A stretch of DNA of 64,000 nucleotides from Clostridium sp. D53t1_180928_C8 (lineage in GTDB: Bacteria > Bacillota > Clostridia > Clostridiales > Clostridiaceae): contig NZ_JADPEL010000004.1 in assembly GCF_015667795.1 (NCBI RefSeq), forward strand, positions 1-64,000, in the 5' to 3' direction. The notes beneath the pieces are model-generated. The model was not told where the DNA came from, did no database searches, and was given only the letters and a program-made list of their open reading frames with translations. The translations under genes and the position numbers were made by a program. Positions 5,996 through 16,635 of the stretch are shown here, in pieces; within the stretch, counting starts at the first letter, position 1; the number at the start of each line of letters is the position of its first letter.

Positions 5996-6781
5996 TTATT
6001 CAAATGTAAATGGGTCTTCTTCAACACTTGATCTTATAAAAATCACATTATTAAACTTACTTTCTATTTGTTTCATAACATTAAAGAATATTATTTGTTC
6101 TGATGCAAAATGACCAACATCCAGTATATTTATTCCCATTTCCTTATAGTCAGATGCAAAATGATATGTAGTGTCTCCAGTTATCACAGTATCTACGCCT
6201 AAACTCATAGCCTTACCAATGAAATCTTGACCACTTCCATTTATTATAGCAATTTTAGAAACTGTATCAGTTCCTCTAACTACTCTTAAGTTATTTATAT
6301 TTAGTTTATTTTTAACTTGTTCTATTAAATCTTCTAATTTAATTTCTTTATGTAAATTTACAATTCTACCAAGGCCTGCACTAGTTATATTTTTATTCTT
6401 TTCTAATAAAATTGATTCACCAAATCCCAATACTGAAACTATAGTGTGATTTAATCCATTCTCTGCAGAATCTAAATTAGTATGACTTGAATATAAAGAT
6501 ATATCATTCTTTATAAGCTCTATAATCTTTTTCCCTTGTAATGTATCAGTTGTTATATTACTTGGTTTTCTAAAGATTAAAGGATGATGTGTTATTATTA
6601 AATCTACCTCTTCTTTTTTAGCCTCTTCTATTACTTTTAACGTGCAATCTAATGCTAATAAAACTTTATTAACAACCTTATTTCTGTCACCTACCATTAA
6701 CCCAACATTATCAAAGTCTTCCTTTAAATAAGTTGGTGCTAAAGATTCCATTTTATTAATTATATCATTTACTATTATCAT
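5996..6781 (-). CDS. Nif3-like dinuclear metal center protein (YqfO family)
   Basis: This 261-residue Nif3/GTP cyclohydrolase I type 2 family protein has its metal ligands in place: IITHHPLIF (H65, H66), SSHTNLDSAENG (H100, D104) and the C-terminal DVGHFASEQ (H224, E228). The protein is the short form without the CutA1-like insertion seen in Bacillus YqfO. The molecular function is not settled in any bacterium, though the family forms hexamers with two metal ions per subunit. It lies 9 bases after trmK, a pairing conserved across Firmicutes downstream of dnaG-rpoD. Confidence 0.93.
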   Translation of the reverse strand: MIIVNDIINKMESLAPTYLKEDFDNVGLMVGDRNKVVNKVLLALDCTLKVIEEAKKEEVDLIITHHPLIFRKPSNITTDTLQGKKIIELIKNDISLYSSHTNLDSAENGLNHTIVSVLGFGESILLEKNKNITSAGLGRIVNLHKEIKLEDLIEQVKNKLNINNLRVVRGTDTVSKIAIINGSGQDFIGKAMSLGVDTVITGDTTYHFASDYKEMGINILDVGHFASEQIIFFNVMKQIESKFNNVIFIRSSVEEDPFTFE

Positions 6782-6790
6782 AAAATCACC

Positions 6791-7483
6791 TTACACATAG
6801 TTTAACATAGAACTAATAACATTTATTTTTTCTTTTACTTCTTCTCTTCTCTTATTAGCACTTACTGTTGCCTCTGTAATAAATCCTAATATTCTGTTAT
6901 ATTCATCTAATTTAAACTGCAGATAATCCTTCATTAAAGGATTTCTGTTTCTTAATAACACAGGACTTATTTCATAGTATATACTATCTAATTCAGTTGC
7001 ATTTCCTTCAGCACTTCTTACTTTAAATAATTCATAATATATTCCTTCATCAAAACATAAATCTTCTTTTATAATCTCATAATTATTAGTATATAAATAC
7101 TCTCTTAAAACTTCTGGATTTTGAGCTGGCACTAAAATTAAATAATCAACTGATTTTACTTTTTCCTTATCAGCTTCTAAAATATCTCTTATTAAATTTC
7201 CACCCATTCCAGCTATAACAACCTCATTTGCTTCACTTATATTAAGAGGTTCAAACCCTCCACCTAATCTAAATTGAAGCTCATCTCCAAATCCTTCTAA
7301 AATAGCATTAAGTCTTGCTTTATCTAATGGATCTTTATTAATATCACATGCAATTGCTTTTTCACAAATTTCTCTTTCTAATGCTATTAAAGGAACATAT
7401 CCATGATCAGTACCTATATCTGCAAGGGTCTCAACCTTTTCTAAATTTTCGATTATAAACTCAATTCTTTTACTAACATCCAT
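6791..7483 (-). CDS. trmK: tRNA (adenine(22)-N1)-methyltransferase
   Basis: This 230-residue class I SAM methyltransferase of the COG2384/TrmK family opens with RIEFIIENLEKVETLADIGTDHGYVP; the ADIGTDHG loop at about residue 21-28 binds SAM. VVIAGMGG near residue 88 is the family's second signature. TrmK makes m1A22 in tRNA-Ser and tRNA-Tyr. The C-terminal third is helical and charged, as in the family. It is the first gene of a two-gene unit with nif3 and follows rpoD across a terminator. Confidence 0.92.
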   Translation of the reverse strand: MDVSKRIEFIIENLEKVETLADIGTDHGYVPLIALEREICEKAIACDINKDPLDKARLNAILEGFGDELQFRLGGGFEPLNISEANEVVIAGMGGNLIRDILEADKEKVKSVDYLILVPAQNPEVLREYLYTNNYEIIKEDLCFDEGIYYELFKVRSAEGNATELDSIYYEISPVLLRNRNPLMKDYLQFKLDEYNRILGFITEATVSANKRREEVKEKINVISSMLNYV

Positions 7484-7633
7484 TTTAACTACCTCTAATA
7501 TTATAATTATTTAATCTTTCGCTATAATTTTAATAATAATATTTTATAACAATTATTATTTTTCTATTTATACTTACTTTATTAACTTATGTTATTTTAT
7601 AAAATTTATTTAATTAATATATCCTATCTAATG

Positions 7634-7663
7634 CAAAAATTAGCACCAATATTGGTGCTAATT
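7634..7663 (-). terminator. terminator of the dnaG-rpoD operon
   Basis: AATTAGCACCAAT / ATTGGTGCTAATT is a perfect 26-base palindrome followed on the minus strand by TTTTTGC. It lies directly after the rpoD stop codon. Confidence 0.88.
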
Positions 7664-7665
7664 CA

Positions 7666-8772
7666 CTAATCTAAGTAATCTTTTAGTTTCTTACTTCTAG
7701 ATGGGTGTCTAAGCTTTCTTAATGCTTTAGCTTCAATTTGTCTAATTCTTTCTCTTGTTACATTAAATTCTTTACCAACTTCTTCAAGAGTTCTAGCTCT
7801 TCCATCATCTAAACCAAATCTTAATCTTAGTACTTTTTCTTCTCTTGGAGTTAGAGTATCTAACACATTAATTAATTGTTCCTTTAGCATTGTAAATGCA
7901 GCTGCTTCTGCTGGTGCAGGTGCATCATCATCTGGAATGAAATCTCCTAAGTGTGAATCCTCTTCTTCCCCTATAGGTGTTTCTAAAGAAACAGGCTCCT
8001 GAGCTATTTTTTGAATTTCTCTAACCTTTTCTACTGGTAAATCCATAACTTTAGAAATTTCTTCTGGGAATGGATCTCTTCCTAACTCTTGTAATAATTG
8101 TCTTTGTACTCTTATTAACTTATTTATTGTTTCTACCATATGAACTGGTATTCTAATAGTTCTAGCCTGATCAGCTATGGCTCTTGTAATCGCTTGTCTT
8201 ATCCACCATGTAGCATAAGTCGAGAATTTAAATCCTTTTCTAAAATCAAACTTTTCTACGGCTTTTATTAATCCAAGATTTCCTTCTTGAATTAAGTCTA
8301 AGAATAACATTCCTCTACCAACATACCTTTTAGCTATACTTACAACAAGTCTAAGATTTGCTTCAGCAAGCTTTTTCTTAGCATATTGACTACCTTCTTC
8401 AATTTGCTTTGCAAGTTCCATTTCTTCTTCTGAAGATAATAGCGGAACCTTACCTATTTCCTTTAAGTACATTCTTACAGGGTCATCAATTGCAATCCCC
8501 TCTGGTACTGATAAATCTATCTCTTCTTCAACTATATCAATGTCATTAGCAGCACCTTGAACTTCAATACCCATTGACTCTAGAACCTCATAAATCTTTT
8601 CTATTTGCTCTGGGCTTAAGTCTATGTTTTCTACCTCATCTAATATTTCTTGATATGTTAATACCCCATTCTTTTTACCTTTGTCTAGTAGGTTCTTAAC
8701 AATATTCATTCTATTATTTCTATCATTGCTATCCTTAGGCTTATTCTTATTTACTTTTGTTTTTTCTTCCAC
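7666..8772 (-). CDS. rpoD: RNA polymerase primary sigma factor (SigA/RpoD)
   Basis: This 368-residue group 1 sigma factor has an acidic region 1.1 (about 1-95), region 1.2 with [11 protein letters not shown], region 2 with [17 protein letters not shown] and [17 protein letters not shown] (the -10 recognition helix), region 3 ([14 protein letters not shown]) and region 4 ending in [19 protein letters not shown] (-35 recognition). Length and motifs are normal for a clostridial SigA. It is 32 bases downstream of dnaG, the macromolecular-synthesis operon arrangement. Confidence 0.98.
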   Translation of the reverse strand: MEEKTKVNKNKPKDSNDRNNRMNIVKNLLDKGKKNGVLTYQEILDEVENIDLSPEQIEKIYEVLESMGIEVQGAANDIDIVEEEIDLSVPEGIAIDDPVRMYLKEIGKVPLLSSEEEMELAKQIEEGSQYAKKKLAEANLRLVVSIAKRYVGRGMLFLDLIQEGNLGLIKAVEKFDFRKGFKFSTYATWWIRQAITRAIADQARTIRIPVHMVETINKLIRVQRQLLQELGRDPFPEEISKVMDLPVEKVREIQKIAQEPVSLETPIGEEEDSHLGDFIPDDDAPAPAEAAAFTMLKEQLINVLDTLTPREEKVLRLRFGLDDGRARTLEEVGKEFNVTRERIRQIEAKALRKLRHPSRSKKLKDYLD

Positions 8773-8804
8773 TAGCTGACTACCTCCTTTCGTTATCTGA
8801 CCAA

Positions 8805-10589
8805 CTATAATACTCTCTTACTTTCTTTTAACTTTTTAGTAACACTCGCTAACTCTATGGCTAATTTTATAGATTCTTCAATTTTACCTTGGTTTTCAAG
8901 CTCTTTTTGCTCTTTTCTTAGTTGGTCTATTCTTTGCTTTAATTTATATGATTGTATTTCATTAATAAAATCATTAATTTGTACTTTCACATCATCTGCA
9001 AAAAATATATTCTCATCTCTAATTTTAACCAATTCTCCAATAGTTTTTGCACTACTTAGCTTTGACTCTATAAATGAATCTATATTATTTATATTTTCCC
9101 CTTTAGCTAACATAATAACAGTGAAAATTTCTTTATGTTCTAGCAAAATAAAGTCGTTTTCTGATATTCTTTCCTCTATATACTGTAGATACTCACTATT
9201 TTCTAGCATAATTTTCAAAATTGCTCTTTCTGCCTTTAAAAATCCAGGCTCTACATATAATTTTGACCCATCATCTTCCTTATTATTCCTAAAATTATTT
9301 TCTCTATTATCTTTCATCTTACTTTTGAGAATATCATATAAAGTTTGTTCTTTTATACCAGTATTTTCCGATGCTTTTTTTATATAAACATCTTTTTCCA
9401 CAGGATCTAAATCTGAAATTATTTCCATAATTCTTTTTGCATATAATATTAAAGATTGAGTATTTTTAAAATCAATTCCCTCTTCTGCCTTTTTTATTCT
9501 ATAATCAATTAAAGGTTCTGCAGAATTAACTAATTTTAAAAATGCGTCTCTTCCATTACTACGTACATATTCGTCTGGATCCTTTCCTTGTGGAATACTT
9601 AACACTCTAACATCAAACCCAGCTGTTCTTAATATTTCCAGTCCTCTTAATGTAGCCATTTGCCCTGCCATATCTGCATCATATGAAATTATAACTTTAT
9701 CAGCATACCTTTTTAGCAGTCTCGCCTGGTTGATAGTAAGTGCTGTTCCTAATGATGCTACTACATTAGTAATCCCATATTGATGTAAAGATATTAAATC
9801 CATATATCCTTCAACAATGACAAAATACCTTTCATTCATATTGTGCTTTAAAGCAAAATTTAATCCATATAAATTAGTTCCTTTTTGGAATACTAAAGTT
9901 TCAGGTGAATTTAAATATTTAGGTTTTGAATCATCTAGCACTCTTCCACCAAACCCAATTACCTTTCCTTGGTAATCAAATACTGGAAACATAACTCTAT
10001 TTCTAAACCTATCATATTTTCTACCCTTTTCTTTATTTACAGAAATAAGTCCAGCTTCTTCTAATAAAACATCATTAATACCCTTTTTCCTTAAATAAAA
10101 CATTAAACTATTCCAACTATCATTAGCAAATCCTAAGCCAAACTTTTTAATTGTTTCTTCTTTAATGCCCCTATTCAAAAAATATTCTTTTGCATTTTGA
10201 TTATTCATAAGATTTGAAAAGAAAAATTTTGCTGCCTCAACATTAACTCTATACAACAACTCTTTTCGCTTTGTTACTTTACTTTTTTCTCCATTTCCAA
10301 TTTCTAAAGGAATATTTGCCCTATTTGCTAAATACTTTACAGCCTCAATAAAAGGTAAATTTTTTTCCTTCATCACAAACGAAATAACATTTCCAGCTTC
10401 TCCACAACCAAAGCATTTGTAAATCTGCTTCTCCTGTGAAACTGAAAAAGATGGTGTCTTTTCATTATGAAAAGGGCATAGTCCTGTGAAGTTTCTTCCT
10501 GCCTTCCTTAGCCTAACCCTTTCTGAAATTACATCAACAATATCATTTTGCGATTTTATTTTTTCTAAAATTTCTTCAGAAATCTGCAA
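8805..10589 (-). CDS. dnaG: DNA primase
   Basis: This 594-residue protein has the three DnaG parts. The N-terminal CHC2 zinc finger has C38, H41, C59 and C62 ([25 protein letters not shown]). The TOPRIM catalytic core follows ([13 protein letters not shown] and the metal-binding [10 protein letters not shown]). The C-terminal third is the helicase-binding domain that docks on DnaB/DnaC. It synthesises RNA primers at the replication fork. It is followed by rpoD in the same transcript. Confidence 0.98.
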   Translation of the reverse strand: MQISEEILEKIKSQNDIVDVISERVRLRKAGRNFTGLCPFHNEKTPSFSVSQEKQIYKCFGCGEAGNVISFVMKEKNLPFIEAVKYLANRANIPLEIGNGEKSKVTKRKELLYRVNVEAAKFFFSNLMNNQNAKEYFLNRGIKEETIKKFGLGFANDSWNSLMFYLRKKGINDVLLEEAGLISVNKEKGRKYDRFRNRVMFPVFDYQGKVIGFGGRVLDDSKPKYLNSPETLVFQKGTNLYGLNFALKHNMNERYFVIVEGYMDLISLHQYGITNVVASLGTALTINQARLLKRYADKVIISYDADMAGQMATLRGLEILRTAGFDVRVLSIPQGKDPDEYVRSNGRDAFLKLVNSAEPLIDYRIKKAEEGIDFKNTQSLILYAKRIMEIISDLDPVEKDVYIKKASENTGIKEQTLYDILKSKMKDNRENNFRNNKEDDGSKLYVEPGFLKAERAILKIMLENSEYLQYIEERISENDFILLEHKEIFTVIMLAKGENINNIDSFIESKLSSAKTIGELVKIRDENIFFADDVKVQINDFINEIQSYKLKQRIDQLRKEQKELENQGKIEESIKLAIELASVTKKLKESKRVL

Positions 10590-10815
10590 GGAGATCCCTC
10601 CTTACTATAATAATATTTATTCATTCTATACAATTCGACATATTATTATAAATTCCTTCTTGATTTTTAAATTAAATTTATTTTAGTATGTCATTCTTAT
10701 TGGATTTCTATTTTAATTCTACCCTAATATTACTTATTCTATTTCTATTCTTAAAATCCTTTTTATTCTACAAAATTTATTGTTCCCATTTTTTTTGTAT
10801 TATACAACTTTTTTA

Positions 10816-11844
10816 CTAATAAATTACAAACTTTGGCACATAAATTTTATTAAATGTTGAAATACAATAGTCATCTGTCATTCCAGCTATATAATCTGCA
10901 ACTCCTCTTTTTAATCCCTCATCATTAACTATTTTTTGATATAGCTCTGGTAGCTGTTCACTATTCTTATAGTAATACTCTATTACATGAGTTAAAATAA
11001 ACTTAGCCTTATCTCTTTCCTCTTTTAGTACATTACCTAAATATATATTAGAGAACATATATTTTCTTAACTCTATCATAGCTTCTTTAACTTCATCACT
11101 TTGTTTTATATCATAAATACCATTTGCTAAATTTTTTTGTGTTTCATTTACCATATCTGTAACTAAAACTTGAATTCTTTGAGAATGAGTATTTCCCAAA
11201 ACTCTAATAGCCTCTTTAGGTAAATATTCTTCCCTTAAAAGTCCTGCTCTAATCGAATCATCAATATCATGATTTAAATATGCTATTTTATCACTATATT
11301 TAACTATTCTACCTTCTAGTGTTTCCGCTTTATTTTTTTCTTTTCCTAGTCCACTATGATTCAATATTCCATCAATTACTTCTTTAGTTAAATTCAAACC
11401 TTTCCCATTTTTCTCTAACCTCTCAACAATTCTCACACTTTGTTCATTATGCCTAAATCCACTATCTAAAAAATTATCAAGTACTTCCTCTCCATTGTGT
11501 GCAAAGGCTACATGTCCTAAATCATGTCCTAAAGCTATTGCTTCTATCAGCATCTCATTTAATCCTATACCTGCACCAATAGTCCTCGCTATTTGCGCTA
11601 CTTCTAGAGTGTGAGTTAATCTAGTTCTATAATGATCTCCGAAAGTGCGTATGTATACTTGTGTTTTATGTTTAAGCCTTCTAAAAGATTTACAATGAAT
11701 TATTCTATCTCTATCAACCATAAAACAAGTTCTAATATCATCATATTTCTCATTTATTAATCTTCCACTACTTTTATTACTATGAATAGCTTGTGGAATT
11801 AATGTCAAGTCTTCATTTTTTTCTATTCTCTCCCTTATATTCAC
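10816..11844 (-). CDS. dGTPase-like HD-domain triphosphohydrolase
   Basis: This 342-residue HD-superfamily protein of the deoxyguanosinetriphosphate triphosphohydrolase-like group shows the family N-terminus [29 protein letters not shown] (first His), the HD pair in [18 protein letters not shown] and a later [14 protein letters not shown]. Such enzymes cleave dNTPs to deoxynucleoside plus triphosphate; the substrate preference in the short Gram-positive form is not certain. It is located just upstream of dnaG on the same strand with a 225-base gap, the usual clostridial order. Confidence 0.9.
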   Translation of the reverse strand: MNIRERIEKNEDLTLIPQAIHSNKSSGRLINEKYDDIRTCFMVDRDRIIHCKSFRRLKHKTQVYIRTFGDHYRTRLTHTLEVAQIARTIGAGIGLNEMLIEAIALGHDLGHVAFAHNGEEVLDNFLDSGFRHNEQSVRIVERLEKNGKGLNLTKEVIDGILNHSGLGKEKNKAETLEGRIVKYSDKIAYLNHDIDDSIRAGLLREEYLPKEAIRVLGNTHSQRIQVLVTDMVNETQKNLANGIYDIKQSDEVKEAMIELRKYMFSNIYLGNVLKEERDKAKFILTHVIEYYYKNSEQLPELYQKIVNDEGLKRGVADYIAGMTDDYCISTFNKIYVPKFVIY

Positions 11845-12005
11845 TTATCTCACCTCCAAATAATTTATTCTATATTTTTCTCAAAAATCCTCTATTTTAT
11901 AGACTATAAATAAATTATTATATACCAATTCCTTTCTATGATATGTATATTTATATATTTTTCATAATATTATTATAATAAGAAATTTATACAAGGAGTT
12001 TTACA

Positions 12006-13052
12006 ATGAGTAACGATAATAAGGTTATAGATATTGATAATATAAAAACTAATATATTACCTAAGTTTTTTTTACAAAACGCTGATATTACTATGGTAAA
12101 ATTTAAAGATACCGAAAAGCAAAGGGCTGTTTTTAAAGTAACTTCAGATAATAAAAATTACTGTTTAAAAAAAGTTTATTATGATGAAGGAAATCTACTT
12201 TTCGTTTACTCTGCAATGGAGTGGTTGTATAGAAATAATATACTTTTGCCTAAATTATTACCTTCTATAGATAACAATAGATTTATATACTATGATGATA
12301 TGCTATTTATATTAACACCTTGGGTTAAAGGTGAGAAATGCAATTTTGATTCTCTTATTGACATACGATTGTCAATAAAAACTCTAGCTAAATTACATAA
12401 ATGTTCTAAAAACTTTAAACCAATCTTAGGAAGTACAAATAGAGTTGGGTTAGATGATTATTATTTGTCTATAAATAAACATTTTAACGATATTCTTGAA
12501 ACTGCAAATTTAGCTTCAACTTATAAAGATAAATTTTCAAAGCTATATTTAGATAATTTAGATAATAATTTATCTCTAGCTAAACTTTCTCTAGAAATAG
12601 CTTCTTCAATAGACACTGCCAATTTAAACGTATCCTTATGTCATGGTGACTACGTAAATAAAAATATATTAATAAACAATAACGATGTTTGGATAATTGA
12701 TTTCGATAAATGTAAAACAGACTATTGTGCTCATGACTTAGCTTATTTTTTAAGAAGATTATTAAAAAGATCAACCACTAATTGGAATGCTGCACTAACT
12801 ATTGATATAATTAATACTTATAACAAGTTTAACAATTTAACAAAATCTGATTTAAAATATATTTTAGCCTATTTAGCATTCCCTCAAAAATTCTGGAAAA
12901 TATCTAGAGATTACTATAAAAATATAAATAAATGCAATAAAAATGCATTTATTTCCTTATTTACTAAAGGCCTTGATAGATCTGCGGATCAACTTGATTA
13001 TATTAATAATATGATTGAAATCTTTGAACATTACTATAATGTTAAGTTTTAA
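12006..13052 (+). CDS. CotS-family spore coat protein / kinase-like
   Basis: This 348-residue protein has the aminoglycoside phosphotransferase/choline kinase fold used by the CotS-YutH spore coat family. The Brenner-type catalytic motif SLCHGDYVNKNILIN and the metal-binding VWIIDFDKCKTDYCAHDLAYF are intact, so phosphotransfer activity is possible. CotS-type proteins sit in the spore coat, with unknown substrate. The start follows AAGGAG. It is one of few plus-strand genes here, divergent from the dGTPase gene and convergent with ppdK across a shared terminator. Confidence 0.85.
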   Translation: MSNDNKVIDIDNIKTNILPKFFLQNADITMVKFKDTEKQRAVFKVTSDNKNYCLKKVYYDEGNLLFVYSAMEWLYRNNILLPKLLPSIDNNRFIYYDDMLFILTPWVKGEKCNFDSLIDIRLSIKTLAKLHKCSKNFKPILGSTNRVGLDDYYLSINKHFNDILETANLASTYKDKFSKLYLDNLDNNLSLAKLSLEIASSIDTANLNVSLCHGDYVNKNILINNNDVWIIDFDKCKTDYCAHDLAYFLRRLLKRSTTNWNAALTIDIINTYNKFNNLTKSDLKYILAYLAFPQKFWKISRDYYKNINKCNKNAFISLFTKGLDRSADQLDYINNMIEIFEHYYNVKF

Positions 13053-13054
13053 AT

Positions 13055-13086
13055 AAAAAAGAACGCTTTCGCGTTCCTTTTTTTAT
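13055..13086. terminator. shared bidirectional terminator of cotS-like gene and ppdK
   Basis: Stem GAACGC / GCGTTC with a TTTC loop, flanked by an A-run and a T-run on opposite sides, lies between two convergent genes. Confidence 0.85.
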
Positions 13087-13095
13087 TTATTTATA

Positions 13096-15726
13096 CTATC
13101 TTGGATTTTTCACTTGTGCTTGAGCTGCTGCAAGTCTTGCAACTGGTACTCTAAATGGTGAACAAGATACATAATTTAATCCAACATTATGGCAGAATTC
13201 AACTGATGATGGATCTCCACCATGTTCTCCACATATACCTAATTTAATATTTGGTCTTGTAGCTTTACCTTTTTCTGCTGCAATCTTAACTAATTGACCT
13301 ACTCCTTTTTGGTCTAATTTAGCAAATGGATCTTGTTCATATATCTTTCTTTCATAATAATCTGATAAGAATTTAGCAGCATCATCTCTTGAGAATCCAA
13401 ATGTCATTTGAGTTAAGTCATTAGTTCCAAATGAGAAGAATTCTGCTTCTTTAGCTATTTCATCCGCTGTTATTGCAGCTCTAGGAATTTCGATCATTGT
13501 ACCAACATGGTAGTTTAATTTAACTCCTTTTTCATCCATAACTTCTTCAGCTGTTCTAACAACTATATCTTTAACAAATTTTAATTCCTTAACTTCACCA
13601 ACTAATGGAATCATAATTTCTGGAACAATATCATATCCCTTAGTAGTTTTAACTTCTATTGCAGCTTCAATTACTGCTCTAGTTTGCATTTCAGCAATTT
13701 CTGGATAAGAAACAGCTAATCTACATCCTCTATGTCCCATCATTGGATTAAACTCATGTAAGCTTTCAACTGTAGATTTAAGCTCATCAAAAGTTAATCC
13801 CATTGTATTAGCAAGTTCTGCTATCTCATCATCAGTATGAGGTAAGAACTCATGTAGTGGTGGGTCTAAGAATCTTATTGTAGCTGGCATTCCTTGAAGT
13901 GCTTCATAAATTCCAATAAAATCTTTCTTTTGCATTGGAAGTAATTTTTCAAGTGCAGCTCTTCTTTCCTCTTCATTTTTAGCTACTATCATTTCTCTAA
14001 CAGCCATTATTCTATCTTCTTCAAAGAACATATGCTCTGTTCTACAAAGCCCTATACCTTCTGCTCCAAACTCAACCGCTTGCTTTGTATCTCTTGGATT
14101 ATCAGCATTAGTTCTAACATTAAGCTTTCTAATTTCATCTGCCCATCCCATAAATGTTGCAAAATGTCCAGAAATTTCTGGAGTAACTGTCTTTATAGCT
14201 TCTCCATATATATTACCTGTAGAACCATCTATTGAAATATAATCTTCAGCAGTATAAACTTTTCCATTAGCTTCTAAAGTCTTAGCCTCTTCATTAACTT
14301 TTAAATCTCCACATCCAGCTACACAACAAGTACCCATACCTCTTGCTACAACTGCAGCATGTGAAGTCATACCACCTCTAACTGTTAGGATACCTTCAGC
14401 AGCTATCATACCTTCAATATCTTCTGGTGAAGTTTCAAGTCTAACTAATACAACTTTTTCTCCTTTTTCTGCTCTTTCCTTAGCTTCCTCTGCAGTAAAT
14501 GCTACTTTACCACATGCAGCTCCTGGAGATGCTGGAAGTCCCTTTGCAATAACATTTGCATTCTTCATTTCACTAACATCAAATGTTGGATGTAATAGAG
14601 AATCTAATTGCTTAGGTTCAACTTTAAGAATTGCTTCTTCCTTACTTAACATACCTTCTGCAACTAAATCAACAGCTATTTTTAATGCTGCTTGAGCTGT
14701 TCTCTTACCATTTCTAGTTTGTAAGAAATATAACTTACCTTCTTCAATAGTAAACTCCATATCTTGCATATCTCTATAATGATTTTCAAGTGTATGAACA
14801 ATGTCCATAAATTGCTTGTATATAGCTGGATTTTGTTCTTCTAACTTAGATATTGGAAGTGGTGTTCTAATACCCGCAACAACATCTTCCCCTTGAGCAT
14901 TCATTAAGTATTCTCCGTAAATTTCCTTTTCTCCAGTTGCAGCATTTCTTGAGAATGCAACACCTGTTCCTGAAGTTTCTCCCTTATTACCAAATACCAT
15001 TTGTTGAACATTAACAGCAGTTCCCCATTCACCTGGAATATCATTTAATCTTCTATAAACTATAGCTCTTGGATTATCCCATGATCTAAATACCGCTGTA
15101 ATAGATTCAGTTAATTGTACTGTTGGATTTTGTGGGAATTCTTCACCTTTTTCTTTCTTGTATAATTCCTTATACTTTACAACTAGATTTTTTAAGTCAT
15201 TTTCATCTAAGTCTGTGTCAAATTTAACCCCTTTTGCTTCTTTTGCTTCATCTATTAAATTTTCAAATAATCTCTTTTCAATTCCCATAACAACATCAGA
15301 GAACATTTGAATAAATCTTCTATATGAATCATAAGCAAATCTTGGATTACCTGTTGCTGATGCAACAGCTTCTACTGCAACATCATTTAAACCAAGATTT
15401 AATATTGTATCCATCATACCTGGCATTGATACCCTTGCACCAGATCTTACTGAAACTAATAATGGATTTGTGTTGCTTCCAAATTCTTTTCCTGTTATTC
15501 TTTCTAATTCTTTGATATTCGCATGGATTTCTTCTACAACTTCGTTAGTTATTTTTCTTCCGTCCTCATAATATTTATTACAAGCTTCAGTTGTAACAAT
15601 AAATCCTTGCGGAACTGGGATCCCTATTCTAGTCATTTCTGCTAAATTTGCCCCTTTACCTCCAAGAAGGTTTCTCATTGAACCATCACCTTCACTAAAA
15701 AGGTAAACATACTTTTTCTTCTCCAT
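13096..15726 (-). CDS. ppdK: pyruvate, phosphate dikinase
   Basis: The protein is 876 residues long from an ATG preceded by GGAGGAG seven bases upstream, giving MEKKKYVYLFSEGDGS; an in-frame ATG eight codons earlier lacks a ribosome site. It contains the N-terminal ATP-grasp domain (GGKGANLAEMTRIG; later SVRSGARVSMPGMMDTILN), the central swivelling phosphohistidine domain with GGMTSHAAVVARGMG, and the C-terminal PEP/pyruvate barrel with LCRTEHMFF and the catalytic Cys in GICGEHGGDP. It interconverts pyruvate + ATP + Pi with PEP + AMP + PPi. The CBS/HTH regulator gene lies just upstream with a repeat-rich gap between. No PDRP-type kinase/phosphatase is adjacent. Confidence 0.98.
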   Translation of the reverse strand: MEKKKYVYLFSEGDGSMRNLLGGKGANLAEMTRIGIPVPQGFIVTTEACNKYYEDGRKITNEVVEEIHANIKELERITGKEFGSNTNPLLVSVRSGARVSMPGMMDTILNLGLNDVAVEAVASATGNPRFAYDSYRRFIQMFSDVVMGIEKRLFENLIDEAKEAKGVKFDTDLDENDLKNLVVKYKELYKKEKGEEFPQNPTVQLTESITAVFRSWDNPRAIVYRRLNDIPGEWGTAVNVQQMVFGNKGETSGTGVAFSRNAATGEKEIYGEYLMNAQGEDVVAGIRTPLPISKLEEQNPAIYKQFMDIVHTLENHYRDMQDMEFTIEEGKLYFLQTRNGKRTAQAALKIAVDLVAEGMLSKEEAILKVEPKQLDSLLHPTFDVSEMKNANVIAKGLPASPGAACGKVAFTAEEAKERAEKGEKVVLVRLETSPEDIEGMIAAEGILTVRGGMTSHAAVVARGMGTCCVAGCGDLKVNEEAKTLEANGKVYTAEDYISIDGSTGNIYGEAIKTVTPEISGHFATFMGWADEIRKLNVRTNADNPRDTKQAVEFGAEGIGLCRTEHMFFEEDRIMAVREMIVAKNEEERRAALEKLLPMQKKDFIGIYEALQGMPATIRFLDPPLHEFLPHTDDEIAELANTMGLTFDELKSTVESLHEFNPMMGHRGCRLAVSYPEIAEMQTRAVIEAAIEVKTTKGYDIVPEIMIPLVGEVKELKFVKDIVVRTAEEVMDEKGVKLNYHVGTMIEIPRAAITADEIAKEAEFFSFGTNDLTQMTFGFSRDDAAKFLSDYYERKIYEQDPFAKLDQKGVGQLVKIAAEKGKATRPNIKLGICGEHGGDPSSVEFCHNVGLNYVSCSPFRVPVARLAAAQAQVKNPR

Positions 15727-15763
15727 CTCAATACTCCTCCGTTCATACAATAAATATATACTA

Positions 15764-15810
15764 ACAAGGCCTTACCTTGTAGTTACCCTAGTTACCCTTA
15801 AAATTACCCT
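15764..15810. promoter_or_regulatory. TTACCCT repeat cluster in front of ppdK
   Basis: TTACCCT occurs at 15783, 15792 and 15804, and TTACCTT at 15772, so the copies are 9-12 bases apart in the same orientation. An inverted repeat ACAAGG / CCTTGT (15764-15780) overlaps the last copy. The cluster fills the gap between the regulator and ppdK genes and lies upstream of a possible -10 box (TATATT on the minus strand). It is a likely operator for a regulator of ppdK, possibly the neighbouring CBS/HTH protein. Confidence 0.5.
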
Positions 15811-16448
15811 TAATTTGCTTCCCCAAGATTAACAAATAATTTTGTTATGTTAGTCTTAGAAATTTTACCAACTATTTTTAAATTAACTTTTCCATTGTCT
15901 GATTCGCAGGATTTCTCTACTATTGGTATACTATCAATTTCATGTTCAATTATTTTTTTAGCTAATGAATAAGCACTCTCTTCAGGATATCCATAAATTA
16001 TATTAGGCATTCTTGTCATGATAATCCCTACTGGAACCTTATGTATATCTGTTCCACCAATTGCTATCTTAAGAAAATCCTTTCTTGAGGCTGCTCCAAC
16101 CAAATTCCCATTATTTTCAACAAAAAGTGTTCCTACATCATGTAAGAATAAATGAACGATTGCATCATATACAGTAGTAGCATCGTTAACGGTTACAGGC
16201 TTTGACATTATATCCCCAACCTTTATTTTAGATAAATTCTCTAATATCTCACCGTCAATCTTTTTCCCTAAATACACATAACCTACTTTAGGTCTAGCAT
16301 CTAAAGTACCAGTCATTGTAAGTATTGCTAAGTCTGCTCGTAAAGCAGCTCTTGTAACTCCTAGCTTTTCAGCTATGGCTTCACTTGTAACAGGCTGCCC
16401 CTCTTTAACTATCTCAATTATTGCCTCTTGTCTTTTTGTAAACTTCAA
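15810..16448 (-). CDS. HTH and CBS-pair transcriptional regulator (CcpN-like)
   Basis: This 212-residue protein has a winged HTH at the N-terminus (RQEAIIEIVKEGQPVTSEAIAEKLGVTRAALRADLAIL, about 5-42), a linker, then two CBS motifs (VGDIMSKPVTV from about 77, and GIIMTRMPNIIYG from about 140). This is the architecture of CcpN (YqzB) of Bacillus subtilis, which senses adenine nucleotides and represses gluconeogenic genes. Here it lies upstream of ppdK on the same strand, so ppdK is the natural candidate target. The sensing ligand is inferred from the CBS pair. Confidence 0.85.
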   Translation of the reverse strand: MKFTKRQEAIIEIVKEGQPVTSEAIAEKLGVTRAALRADLAILTMTGTLDARPKVGYVYLGKKIDGEILENLSKIKVGDIMSKPVTVNDATTVYDAIVHLFLHDVGTLFVENNGNLVGAASRKDFLKIAIGGTDIHKVPVGIIMTRMPNIIYGYPEESAYSLAKKIIEHEIDSIPIVEKSCESDNGKVNLKIVGKISKTNITKLFVNLGEAN

Positions 16449-16635
16449 TGCTACCCCTCTTTTCGACTATTTAAGGAATATTCAGACAATTAAGAATGTT
16501 TTTTATTTACAGTATAATTATAACATTTTCTCATTTTTTGACTATGCTTAATTTTCTGAAAAATCACTCATTTTAGCTGAATATTCCAAATATTTTTAAA
16601 TTTTCTAGACTATATCCTTGTTTTTCTTCGTTTTC

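Noticed and set aside
15324-15515. Plus-strand frames inside ppdK
   Set aside because: Antisense of a highly conserved enzyme; Leu-rich shadow translation.
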